From Bremerella sp. JC817 (lineage in GTDB: Bacteria > Planctomycetota > Planctomycetia > Pirellulales > Pirellulaceae): 64,000 nucleotides of DNA. Positions 44,407 to 52,816 of this stretch are shown here, piece after piece. How positions within the stretch are numbered: position 1 is the stretch's first letter; each line of letters opens with the position of its first letter. The notes beneath the pieces are model-generated. The model had not been told where the DNA came from and searched no databases. It saw nothing but the letters and a program-made list of their open reading frames with translations. The stretch is from assembly GCF_040718835.1 (NCBI RefSeq), contig NZ_JBFEFG010000240.1, positions 90,599-154,598 on the forward strand, written 5' to 3'. Made by a program: the position numbers and the translations under genes.

Positions 44407-44423
44407 TCATTTGGAAGGAGCTA

Positions 44424-44452
44424 AGTCTAGATGTCTGCTGGTGGGTTGTCAA
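44424..44452 (-). promoter_or_regulatory. Promoter of tRNA-Phe
   Basis: On the minus strand a perfect -35 TTGACA (44447-44452) is separated by 17 nt from the -10 TAGACT (44424-44429). The predicted start lies about 10 nt before the mature tRNA. Confidence 0.75.
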
Positions 44453-44629
44453 CTGGGGGGCGTTGAGGTGACTCTACTTACGTCATTTCTTGGCAAAACT
44501 CATCAGACGTTGATCCGAATTGCACACCGTTTGAACAATCCCACGAAAGGATACGAGACGCCTTGAAGTTTGCGGATACCTGGAAAGTATGGAATTATCT
44601 ACGGGCCTGCGCAATTATTCACAGATTGC

Positions 44630-44658
44630 TTGACAAGGTGTTTCAACATTCCTAGTTT
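44630..44658 (+). promoter_or_regulatory. Candidate promoter of the ExbB/ExbD operon
   Basis: A perfect -35 TTGACA (44630-44635) and a weak -10 TAGTTT (44653-44658) are separated by 17 nt. A terminator-like hairpin starts about 15 nt after the expected start site. Confidence 0.45.
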
Positions 44659-44677
44659 GAACGGCATTGCGGATTAC

Positions 44678-44710
44678 AGGGCCGGAAGAGGCAAAGAACG
44701 GCCCTTTTTT
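44678..44710 (+). terminator. Terminator-like hairpin in the leader of the ExbB/ExbD operon
   Basis: The 7-bp stem AGGGCCG / CGGCCCT (44678-44684 with 44699-44705) has a 14-nt loop and is followed by TTTTT. It lies between the candidate promoter and the first gene, so it could act as an attenuator. Confidence 0.6.
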
Positions 44711-44845
44711 GGGGGAATAACGCCCCCACGTAGTTTTCATTCGCGAATCTTCGGCTGGCAATCTGGGTCATCGACGCAGGCCGGTCGGTCAAGGTTCTCG
44801 CAATGACCTACGCGCAACTCATCTTGGGAACAGAGTTACAATCCG

Positions 44846-46471
44846 ATGACAATGTCAACGAAACCCGCGCGTCTGGTTGTCGTTTGCTGCGCCATGGCCC
44901 TTCTTTGGACTGTGAGCACCATTCGGCCTGCCTTCGCGCTGGGACCGAAATCGCCGGAAGTGCAGCAGATCGTCAAAGCTGCCAATGCCTATCTTGTAAG
45001 AGAGGGATCTCATCCGCGAATCGGTGGAAAGTCTGTCATCGCTCTCGCCTTGATGAAGTCTGGCACCGCAAAAGATCACCCCAAGATCAAAGAGGCAATC
45101 GCCGCTTGCCAGCAGTTCGCTCAGAAGGTGCCGGAATACAAGCACGATGTGGTTTACGACGCAGGCCTGGCGTTGATCTTCCTGTGCGAACTCGATCCCG
45201 ATACCTACCACCAAGAGATCGACAATCTAGTCAAGTTCTTCGTCCAGATCCAAAAGCCGCACGGTGGTTATGGTTATCAAGAGAAGGAAACGGGCGATAA
45301 CTCGATGACCCAATACGCGGCCCTAGGGTTGTGGCTGGCGAATGAGAATCACTTCGAGGTCCCAATCGAAAGCATCGCAGGTCTGACGAACTGGATCATG
45401 GCGGTCCAGGACCCGTCGGGGGCCTTCGGTTACCAGGGAAATATCTCGCCTGTGGGCCGACCCCGGGTGAATCAAGCGGAGATTCGCCCTAGTTTGACGA
45501 CGGCGGGGCTCTGTTCTTTGTACGTTTCCGCCGACGCGCTCGATATGAGCAACCGCCGGAAGAATGTCGACTCGGAATTGCCCTCAGGCTTTGTCGAAGT
45601 GACCGCAGACGAACGAGCCGAACGCATCAAGAAGGCACGCTCGCTGGTCAATCGCGAGGCGCTCGCTTCGGTCAAGAAAATGGGCAATGCGTGGATCGAT
45701 GCGAATATCAAGTTCGAGGGGAACCGCTGGCCGTTCTACTTTTTGTACGCGTTAGAGCGTTACAAGGCATTTTACGAGCTTGATCTTGGCCAGCCTGATC
45801 CGAACCCCGTTTGGTACAACGAAGGCTTCAAGTACATCAAATCGATGGTGCACGAAAACGGTTCGGTCCGAGCGACCGACGAAGGTCCGCCGGTAGGGAC
45901 CGCGTTCGCCATTCTGTTTCTGGTGCGTGGTACGGCAGAAACGATCAAGAAGCATGTGAAGACCTTCGACAATGGTCTTCTAGCTGGTGGTCGTGGTCTT
46001 CCCGATGATCTGTCGGCAGCCGAACTTCGAAACGGAAAGATCGTCAACACAAAAGAGATTCCGGAAACGCAGAAGTTTCTCGAGATGCTTCAGCAAGACG
46101 ACGGCTCGCTCGACGATCTGGTCGATGCCGATATGACCTTCGATTTGAGCCTGACCGGCAGAGATCGCGAGATTGCCTTGCAAGCGGTCCGGCGAAAGTT
46201 ACGTAATGGAAGTTACGCGGCTCGCCTGATGGCTGTGCGGGCCATCCGCGATGCGAAAGATTTCGAGAGCGTGCCCGCTTTGATCTTCGCGTTGTCAGAT
46301 CCAGACCCACGCATCGCGATCGAAGCCCGCGACACCTTGCGGTTCATCAGTCGTAAGATCGATGGCTTTGGGATGTCGAGTGACATGAACCCCATGAAGC
46401 GAGATGCCGCCATTTCGCAGTGGAAAGATTGGTACAAATCGCTGCGACCCAATGCTCGGTTTATCGACTAG
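44846..46471 (+). CDS. Secreted terpene-cyclase-fold (alpha/alpha toroid) protein with HEAT-like C-terminus
   Basis: The 541-residue protein has a signal peptide (VVVCCAMALLWTVS, cleavage near AFALG). Repeats of the prenyltransferase/squalene-oxidase type follow (VQIQKPHGGYGYQ, AVQDPSGAFGYQG, helical ALALMKSG and LGLWLANEN). The catalytic DxDD motif of squalene cyclases is absent, so a binding or structural role is likely. The last 120 residues look like HEAT repeats (AARLMAVRAIRDAKDFESVPALIFAL, DPDPRIAIEARDTL). It is the first gene of an eight-gene operon. ATGs at 44846 and 44852 are both possible. Confidence 0.85.
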   Translation: MTMSTKPARLVVVCCAMALLWTVSTIRPAFALGPKSPEVQQIVKAANAYLVREGSHPRIGGKSVIALALMKSGTAKDHPKIKEAIAACQQFAQKVPEYKHDVVYDAGLALIFLCELDPDTYHQEIDNLVKFFVQIQKPHGGYGYQEKETGDNSMTQYAALGLWLANENHFEVPIESIAGLTNWIMAVQDPSGAFGYQGNISPVGRPRVNQAEIRPSLTTAGLCSLYVSADALDMSNRRKNVDSELPSGFVEVTADERAERIKKARSLVNREALASVKKMGNAWIDANIKFEGNRWPFYFLYALERYKAFYELDLGQPDPNPVWYNEGFKYIKSMVHENGSVRATDEGPPVGTAFAILFLVRGTAETIKKHVKTFDNGLLAGGRGLPDDLSAAELRNGKIVNTKEIPETQKFLEMLQQDDGSLDDLVDADMTFDLSLTGRDREIALQAVRRKLRNGSYAARLMAVRAIRDAKDFESVPALIFALSDPDPRIAIEARDTLRFISRKIDGFGMSSDMNPMKRDAAISQWKDWYKSLRPNARFID

Positions 46472-46505
46472 TCGCCTCCTTTCCTAGAAAGCCTTTTCTT
46501 CTCTC

Positions 46506-47396
46506 ATGGCATCGATCGCCTCCGACAAAAAGAAAAAACATAAGCCGGCCCACAAAGACCTGGCTCGAGTTTCGGCGTACGACCAGGTCTCCGGCTTGTT
46601 GGTCACCTTGCTGTTAATGGTGGGGACTGGCGTGGGGGTGCTGTTCGTCATCTACCTCACGACACGAAACTGGGAAACCAACGTTTCGATTCCGGTGATC
46701 ATTGAACCTGCCCCAGGCCGCGGAGACCATGCGATGGGTGTGGCTCAAGATCTAGAACCGCCAGGTCTTGAAGAACTGGAAGAAGTGCTCGAACCGCAAA
46801 TCGAAGCGAGCTACGAAGCGGTCACCGATGCGGTCACCTCGCAAGAGGCTGCCCTGGAAAACGTCGATGGTGCAGCCGTTTCGACCGACAGTGGTAACGG
46901 ACAAGGGGATAGTCGTCCGCTCGGTCCCGAAGGCAACGGCCCTGACGTCGTGCCCCGCTGGGAACGCTGGCAGATCGAGTTCTCCGGTTCCGATATCAAC
47001 AACTACGCCAAGCAGCTCGACCACTTCAAGATCGAGCTCGGCATGGCGGGCGGTGGCCAGCAGACAATCGACTATGCGTCGAAGTTTTCTGCCGGTGGTC
47101 CGACGCGTCGGACCGCATCCGGCAAGGAAGAAGACCGACTCTACTTCACCTGGCAGTCAGGATCTTTGCGAGAAGCCGACCTGGAACTTCTCAAGCGAGC
47201 CGGAGTCGACACGCGTGGTCGCATTCCGATGCAGTTCTACCCTGCCGACACCGAAAACCTGCTCGCATTTATAGAGCAGCAGTACATGGGGGAACGTCCC
47301 CTCACCACGATTCAAAAGACAGTCTTCGGCATCAAGCCCGCATCGGGCGGATACGAGTTCTTTGTCATTCGTCAGATGTATCGTCAACCGAGATAG
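46506..47396 (+). CDS. Membrane-anchored TonB-like protein of an ExbB/ExbD system
   Basis: The 296-residue protein has a Lys-rich cytoplasmic start and one membrane segment (SGLLVTLLLMVGTGVGVLFVIYL, about residues 29-51). A Glu/Pro-rich stretch (about 65-110) is followed by a C-terminal domain (about 150-296) that I do not recognise. The topology of short cytoplasmic end, single helix and periplasmic linker plus domain is that of TonB or TolA, and ExbB and ExbD genes follow directly. No TonB C-terminal signature is visible, so it is an analogue by layout only. Confidence 0.75.
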   Translation: MASIASDKKKKHKPAHKDLARVSAYDQVSGLLVTLLLMVGTGVGVLFVIYLTTRNWETNVSIPVIIEPAPGRGDHAMGVAQDLEPPGLEELEEVLEPQIEASYEAVTDAVTSQEAALENVDGAAVSTDSGNGQGDSRPLGPEGNGPDVVPRWERWQIEFSGSDINNYAKQLDHFKIELGMAGGGQQTIDYASKFSAGGPTRRTASGKEEDRLYFTWQSGSLREADLELLKRAGVDTRGRIPMQFYPADTENLLAFIEQQYMGERPLTTIQKTVFGIKPASGGYEFFVIRQMYRQPR

Positions 47397-47424
47397 CCCA
47401 AAGCGAATTCAGCGGTAACCAGAT

Positions 47425-48102
47425 ATGGACATTTCCGGACTTACAAACATTTTCGCCACGTCGATGTACGGGGCGTTGGCTCTTGTTGCACTCTGGGGCA
47501 TCTATTGCGTGACCATGGTTTGGGCACGCGTCGCTCAGAAGCGGTTTCGTAGCGAAGCCCAGCAAGATGCTTTTCTGGAAGCGGTGGAAGAACCGCTGGA
47601 GCGTGGCGACTTCGAAGAAGCCTCGGAGCTTTGCGAGTCGGACCCGCGTGCCCTTCCCCAGTTGGCTTACCTGGCGATCGAGAACCGCGAGATCGGTTAC
47701 TCGCAGGTCAAGCAGTTGGTGGTCGAACGCTTCCAACGCGATGTGCTGGCCGACCTCGACCATCGCATCAGTTGGATCAACACGGTCATCAAAGGTGCTC
47801 CGATGGTCGGTCTGCTCGGTACGGTGACCGGTATGATGGGGGCGTTCGCCAAGCTGGCCACTGCCGACAAAGTCGATGCCGGGGCGATGGCGAACGACAT
47901 CAGTCTCGCGCTGATCACCACCGCCCTTGGTCTGGTGATCGCAATTCCTCTGACGTTCGCTTTGAACAGCATCAACATCCGCATTCGCAAGATGGAAGAC
48001 CTGGTTGCTGTCGGTCTGACACGGTTCATGGGTTCGCTTCGTGAAGCAATCGCCACCGAAACGATGCACGAACTTGAAGAGGTCGGGGTCATCTCCGAGT
48101 AA
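47425..48102 (+). CDS. MotA/TolQ/ExbB proton channel family protein
   Basis: The 225-residue protein has an N-terminal membrane segment (MYGALALVALWGIYCVTMVW), a cytoplasmic domain, and the family's conserved core: INTVIKGAPMVGLLGTVTGMMGAF, then ISLALITTALGLVIAIPLTFA. These are the second and third membrane helices that line the ion path. With ExbD/TolR it should form a proton-driven motor in the inner membrane. It lies 28 nt after the TonB-like gene and 18 nt before the first exbD-like gene. Confidence 0.95.
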   Translation: MDISGLTNIFATSMYGALALVALWGIYCVTMVWARVAQKRFRSEAQQDAFLEAVEEPLERGDFEEASELCESDPRALPQLAYLAIENREIGYSQVKQLVVERFQRDVLADLDHRISWINTVIKGAPMVGLLGTVTGMMGAFAKLATADKVDAGAMANDISLALITTALGLVIAIPLTFALNSINIRIRKMEDLVAVGLTRFMGSLREAIATETMHELEEVGVISE

Positions 48103-48120
48103 TCTCAGAGGAACAGAGCC

Positions 48121-48630
48121 ATGTCGAACGAACTGGTCGAACTGGAAGAAGGCGAGATCATGCCGGCTCGCCGGAAGCCGGAAGAAGGCGATCTCGACAT
48201 CACCCCGATGATCGATATCACGTTTCTTTTGCTGATCTTCTTCATCGTCACGTCGAACCTGCAGCAGCAAACGGCTGCTCAGATGCCTGAAGCGAAGAAT
48301 GGGACGACGGTCTCGTCGCTCGACTCGGCGGTCATCACGTTGACGCCAAGCGGAAGCAATGGTCGCGCGACGGTTTACTTGGGGGATGGCATCACGGCCG
48401 AAACCATGGCCGACGGTGCCGACCTGAACCGGCAAGAAGAACTGATCGCCGACTACATCGAGCGATCGTTTGCCGGCACGATCGAAAGCGGCGTCCCCAA
48501 GCGGCACTTGCTGATCAAAGCGGATGGCAAGGTGACCTATGGCGAAGTCGAACGCATTGCGTTGGCCGCTTCGCGCGGAGGGCTGGTCGATACGATCGAA
48601 CGCCTTTACCTGGGGGTTCAAGATAAGTAA
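48121..48630 (+). CDS. ExbD/TolR family protein
   Basis: The 169-residue protein has the family's start, LDITPMIDITFLLLIFFIV, with the conserved membrane Asp (D in PMIDIT) that carries protons. A periplasmic domain follows with HLLIKADGKVTYGEVERI. It pairs with the ExbB-like protein encoded just upstream. Its stop overlaps the next gene's start by 1 nt (TAATG), so the two ExbD-like subunits are probably made in step. Confidence 0.95.
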   Translation: MSNELVELEEGEIMPARRKPEEGDLDITPMIDITFLLLIFFIVTSNLQQQTAAQMPEAKNGTTVSSLDSAVITLTPSGSNGRATVYLGDGITAETMADGADLNRQEELIADYIERSFAGTIESGVPKRHLLIKADGKVTYGEVERIALAASRGGLVDTIERLYLGVQDK

Positions 48631-49340
48631 TGAGCAATGGCGTCTTTCGATTTCGATGCCCAGCGTGCGGCGACTTGCTTTCGGCAAGCGTCGACATGGT
48701 GGGCGGCACGACGTATTGCTCGAATTGCGATACCCGTCTGGAAGTTCCCAAGCCTGCCCGGTTGAGTGACGAGCACAACCAGGAAGAGTTGATGGAACTG
48801 ACCACCGAAGACGTGGTGGTGGCCCCCAAGCCGAAGCCACGCGAGATGGAAAATGTGGTTGCCCAGGAACAGCCGGTCGTCTTCAAGAAGGAACGCGATG
48901 GCCAGGATGGCGAGCTCGACCTGACGCCGATGGTCGACGTGACGTTCCTGCTGCTGATCTTCTTCATGGTGACCGCTTCGTTCCAGATGCAGAAGTCGAT
49001 GGAAGTTCCGGCTCCCAAAGACAACGCTCCTAGCGCGGCTGCCCAAGAACAAGAAGATCCTGAAGACGATCCCGATACCATCACGGTGCGGATCGATTCC
49101 TTCAATACCTACTTCGTCAGTTGTGCGGGGTGGGATCAGGAACGCGAAGCACCGAGCGAGCAGGAAATGTATCGCCAGATTCGCGAAGCTCGCGCATCCA
49201 ACCCAGCACAGCCACCGCGCACGCTGCTGGTTATCGCTCATGTCGAGGCTTTGCACGAAAAGGTCGTCGCCGCTCTCGATGCTGGTGCTGACGCCGGCGT
49301 CGACTCGATTCGGCTGACATCGACCGAGGAAGACATATGA
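48630..49340 (+). CDS. ExbD/TolR family protein with N-terminal zinc ribbon
   Basis: The 236-residue protein has an N-terminal zinc-ribbon-like segment (FRCPACGDLLSASVD and YCSNCDTRLEV, residues about 6-38, four Cys in CxxC pairs) on the expected cytoplasmic side. A linker of about 55 residues follows, then the ExbD core LDLTPMVDVTFLLLIFFMV with the conserved membrane Asp, and a periplasmic domain with LLVIAHVEALHEKVVAALD. The zinc ribbon is not part of ordinary ExbD. It is the second ExbD in the operon, so the motor may use a heteromeric pair. Confidence 0.92.
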   Translation: MSNGVFRFRCPACGDLLSASVDMVGGTTYCSNCDTRLEVPKPARLSDEHNQEELMELTTEDVVVAPKPKPREMENVVAQEQPVVFKKERDGQDGELDLTPMVDVTFLLLIFFMVTASFQMQKSMEVPAPKDNAPSAAAQEQEDPEDDPDTITVRIDSFNTYFVSCAGWDQEREAPSEQEMYRQIREARASNPAQPPRTLLVIAHVEALHEKVVAALDAGADAGVDSIRLTSTEEDI

Positions 49341-49402
49341 CGTCTGCCTAGCATCCTGCTCCTCACCAGATACGTTCACTAGCAAAGAAATCATAAGCAA
49401 CG

Positions 49403-52400
49403 ATGAACATTTCGGACTTTATCGATCTGATCGAAGCCCACGACTACATGGCGGACAATCAAATTGCCTCCATTCGTCGTCAGCTCAGCACGGGCACTCT
49501 CGACATGTCGATCGAGGAGTTGGTGCGGTTTCTGCTCGAGAAGCAGCGGCTGACCAAGTATCAGGCCAAAAAGCTGCTGGCCGAAGCCCGCTCGGGCGTG
49601 ACCGCCGACTCGCTACCGGTCAGCGATGCTCGTCGACGTGCTCAAGAGAAATGGGTTTCTGCCGATCCGGTGGAAGACGAAATCGCCGAGATCGGTGCCG
49701 ACGACATGGTCGCGCTCGACGACTTTCCGACTTCGGAAGGTGGCTTGGGAGGCGATCCGTTTGGCCTGGGTGGTGCTGACGAAGCAGCCGCGGAAGATGA
49801 CCCGTTCGGCGAAAAAGGTGACGGCGAACCGGAAGACAAGAAAAAGAAGGGTCACAAAAAGAAGACCAGCCGAGCCAATCCGTGGGATTCGCCCCTGCTG
49901 CTGATCGGTGGAAGCAGCTTGATCTTGATGCTGCTGGTCGGTGCCCTGCTCTACTTCTGGCTGGCATTCGATAGCGGCGACGAAATGTTCCAGGCCGCCG
50001 AAAAGAGTTACCGCGGTGGCTCGTACGTGCAAGCCGCTGCCGAGTACGACAAGTTCGTCAAACGCTTCCCCGACCACCCCAGTGCACCGCTGGCGGAAGT
50101 TCGCCTTGGGATGGCTGCCCTGTGGAATGCCGTGGAAGGTGGCAGCAACTGGGAATCGGCCTTAACCACGACACAAACCGTGTTGCCGGAAATCAATCAG
50201 CTTCCGGCGTTCGAGGAAGCTCGACCGGAGTTGGCTTCGATCTTGCCGGAGATTGCCACCGGCTTGGCCGAAAACGCTCAGAAGAGTGGCGCCGTCGACG
50301 AGAAAGAACGTCTTGCTAACCTGGCGGACGAAGCGATGGCGTTGGTCAACGATCCGGTTTACATGCCGACCTCGATGCGTGAAACGCAGCAGCAGAAGAT
50401 CGAAACGATCGCCATGAACCTGGTGCGTGTCCGCCGCGATGTCGATCGCGACCGAGCCCGCAACGAAGCACTCACGCAAATTGAAGCCAACACGGCCAAT
50501 GGCAAGTTCCAGGAAGTGTATCAACTTCGTCGAACTTTGCTCGATTCGTACCCTGCCCTGCGAACTGACGAAGGTTTGGTCGCGGCGGTGTCGAAAGCGG
50601 CAATGACACTGGCAGATCAGGTCAAGCCAATCGAAACCTTCCCGATGGCGATCGCCGGCGACGCCGATATGGCCAATCCGTTGGCTCAAGTCACGTACGT
50701 TCAACGAGAGCCGATGCTGCCTGCCTCGGAAGACTCGGAAGTAGTTACCTTCCGTCTCGATGGTGCGGCTTATGCCATCGAACTCGATTCGGGACGCATG
50801 CTGTGGCGACGCTACGTGGGCATGGCCGAGAACGCTCAAGCGGTTTCGTGGGTGGCCGACGATGGCCAACCGATGGTCGCTTTGATCGACGCTGCCGAAG
50901 GGCAACTGCTGGCGATCAACGCTCGCACCGGCAAAGTGGCATGGCGGCAAGAGTTCGCCAGCACACTCTTCCGCCCCAAGGTGTTCGAGAACGCATTGCT
51001 GGCGGTCGAAGCGGACGGCAAGGTCTGGAAGCTCTCGAAAGAGACCGGCGAAGTGATGAAGGCGGTCCAGTTGCCGCAGAAAGTTTCGGCTCCGCTGGGG
51101 ATGCTGGCCGATGTCAGCGCCGTGTTTGCCGTCGCCGAGCATTCGAACTTGTTCGTGCTTTCGCCTGATGATTTGAGCTGCACCGAAGTGGTGCCGATCG
51201 GTCACGAAACAGGGGCGATTCCCGTCGAACCCACCGGCACGCTGCGGCATATGTTCCTGTTCGAGAACGCCGGGCTGGAATACAGCTTCGTGCATGTCTT
51301 CAATGTGAACGCCGCCGGTGGCGAGGCAAAGCTGGTTCAAGATGTCGTTCGCCAGTCGGGACAGATCCTCGTTCCTCCGATCATTTCCGATTCGCGATTG
51401 ATCGCGACCAACGATCGCGGCGAAGTGCTCGTTTACGAAGTGAACACCGCTGCCAAGGAGGTTCCGGCTCGATTGGTCGCGGCCACGAAGTCGGATAGTT
51501 CGGAACCAATCATCGGTTTCGCTGCGGTCGATCGCGGCATGCTGTGGGTGTGCGGTCGCCGCATGACCCGTTACGTGATGCAGCTCTCGCGAGGTTCGGT
51601 CGTCCGAAAGATGGTCGATCACGACGGCGACACGTTCGTTGCTCCGCCGCTGATTCGTGGCGATCAGATTATCTCGGCTCGACGTAACCCCGACGCCGAT
51701 GGCTTCGTGGTGCAGGCTCAACGGATCGGAGGCAATCGGCTCGATAAGATCTGGAAGACCACTGTCGGCGCTCCAACGGCTGGCCAAGCCTTCGAGCTGA
51801 AGGGAGCCCCAACCCCGCTGGTCGTCACGACCCGGGGAAGTGTTTTCCCGCTGCCAAAAGGTAAGCTCGGATCGATTGAGATCCTCGATAATCCAGAGCT
51901 GAAGCTGGACGTCACCACGCAGAACTATCAGTTTGCTTCCGGTGACAAAGTCGACGACACAACCCACGTCTTCTATCCGCCTGATGGCCAGAACCGAGCG
52001 TTAACCATCGGCATGGGTGGTGGCAAAGTGATTTCGCGAATCGTGAGCTGGGAGATCCCGGTTACGCCGCGAGCCACGGTCCCCTCGGTTTGGAATCAAC
52101 AAGTGTTGGTGCCTACCAAAATGGGACAGATCATGGTGGTCGATCCAAAGACCGGCGCTGCCGACGTGCAGCCGTTCCAGCCGAAGCTGGAGTTCGGCGA
52201 ACTCATTCAATGGTCGTCGCCAGCGAATGTGGCCGGCTCGGTTCCTTCGGTCGTGCTGAGTGACGGTAAAGCGAGAATGTTCCGCCTCGGCGTCGAGACG
52301 AGCCCCGAGCCTTACCTGACCGCGCTCGATCAGATTGAACTGGAAGAGCCGATGACCGGGCCGATCGCCGCCGCCGGACTGATGCTGGTGGGCGTCGGAG

Positions 52401-52816
52401 CGAAGGATGGCCAAGAGTATCTGCGGTTGTTCCAACTGCCGGAACTCGCCGAACAAGAGCCGATCGCCATCGCGGGCGACGTTGTCTGGGCACCCCATGC
52501 CGTCGATGGTCGCGTTTACTGTGCGACCTCGGAAGATGGCCTGGTCGCGATCCGAGATGACTTCTCGGTCGCTTGGAAATGTCCGCTGGAAGGTCGCACG
52601 ATGGCCAGCACCCCGATCATGGTCGGCAATATGCTGGCCGTTTCGTTCAGCCAGGGAGAGCTTTGGTTGATCAACGCGGAAACGGGGCAGCCAACCTCGC
52701 AGTTCGATATCGGCGAACCGCTGGGCGAAGGCATTTCGTACTTCAACGGCGAACTGTGGGCACACGGTTTCGACGGAACCCTTCACGGCATTCCAGTGGA
52801 GGATCTGATCCAGTGA
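49403..52816 (+). CDS. Membrane-anchored TPR and PQQ-propeller protein with kinase-type N-terminal domain
   Basis: The 1137-residue protein begins with a helical domain of about 65 residues ending RLTKYQAKKLLAE, resembling the N-terminus of the Ser/Thr kinase at 56746. A charged linker and one membrane segment (about 165-189, LLLIGGSSLILMLLVGALLY) follow. A TPR-like periplasmic part (about 195-400, FQAAEKSYRGGSYVQAAAEYDKF) leads to PQQ-like propeller blades (SGRMLWRRYVG, TGKVAWRQEF, and so on) to the end. It is probably a scaffold driven by or attached to the ExbB/ExbD motor. The stop overlaps the next start as GTGA. Confidence 0.88.
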   Translation: MNISDFIDLIEAHDYMADNQIASIRRQLSTGTLDMSIEELVRFLLEKQRLTKYQAKKLLAEARSGVTADSLPVSDARRRAQEKWVSADPVEDEIAEIGADDMVALDDFPTSEGGLGGDPFGLGGADEAAAEDDPFGEKGDGEPEDKKKKGHKKKTSRANPWDSPLLLIGGSSLILMLLVGALLYFWLAFDSGDEMFQAAEKSYRGGSYVQAAAEYDKFVKRFPDHPSAPLAEVRLGMAALWNAVEGGSNWESALTTTQTVLPEINQLPAFEEARPELASILPEIATGLAENAQKSGAVDEKERLANLADEAMALVNDPVYMPTSMRETQQQKIETIAMNLVRVRRDVDRDRARNEALTQIEANTANGKFQEVYQLRRTLLDSYPALRTDEGLVAAVSKAAMTLADQVKPIETFPMAIAGDADMANPLAQVTYVQREPMLPASEDSEVVTFRLDGAAYAIELDSGRMLWRRYVGMAENAQAVSWVADDGQPMVALIDAAEGQLLAINARTGKVAWRQEFASTLFRPKVFENALLAVEADGKVWKLSKETGEVMKAVQLPQKVSAPLGMLADVSAVFAVAEHSNLFVLSPDDLSCTEVVPIGHETGAIPVEPTGTLRHMFLFENAGLEYSFVHVFNVNAAGGEAKLVQDVVRQSGQILVPPIISDSRLIATNDRGEVLVYEVNTAAKEVPARLVAATKSDSSEPIIGFAAVDRGMLWVCGRRMTRYVMQLSRGSVVRKMVDHDGDTFVAPPLIRGDQIISARRNPDADGFVVQAQRIGGNRLDKIWKTTVGAPTAGQAFELKGAPTPLVVTTRGSVFPLPKGKLGSIEILDNPELKLDVTTQNYQFASGDKVDDTTHVFYPPDGQNRALTIGMGGGKVISRIVSWEIPVTPRATVPSVWNQQVLVPTKMGQIMVVDPKTGAADVQPFQPKLEFGELIQWSSPANVAGSVPSVVLSDGKARMFRLGVETSPEPYLTALDQIELEEPMTGPIAAAGLMLVGVGAKDGQEYLRLFQLPELAEQEPIAIAGDVVWAPHAVDGRVYCATSEDGLVAIRDDFSVAWKCPLEGRTMASTPIMVGNMLAVSFSQGELWLINAETGQPTSQFDIGEPLGEGISYFNGELWAHGFDGTLHGIPVEDLIQ

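Larger units (their letters stand above)
44407..44845. other. Intergenic region with a candidate attenuated leader
   Basis: These 439 bases lie between divergently transcribed tRNA-Phe and the terpene-cyclase-fold gene. They contain the tRNA promoter, a second TTGACA-based promoter on the plus strand (44630-44658) and a terminator-like hairpin (44678-44710). No credible gene is present. Confidence 0.5.

Noticed and set aside
44846..46471. Squalene/hopene cyclase
   Set aside because: The fold repeats match, but the catalytic DxDD motif is missing and the protein has a signal peptide, so I call only the fold.
46506..47396. True TonB protein
   Set aside because: Topology fits, but no TonB C-terminal signature is visible and no TonB-dependent receptor is nearby.
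47365..48840. Minus-strand ORF of 491 codons
   Set aside because: It covers the ExbB/ExbD genes on the opposite strand; the plus-strand genes are unambiguous.
50162..51967. Minus-strand ORF of 601 codons
   Set aside because: It is antisense to the TPR/PQQ gene and shows no recognisable domain or ribosome site.
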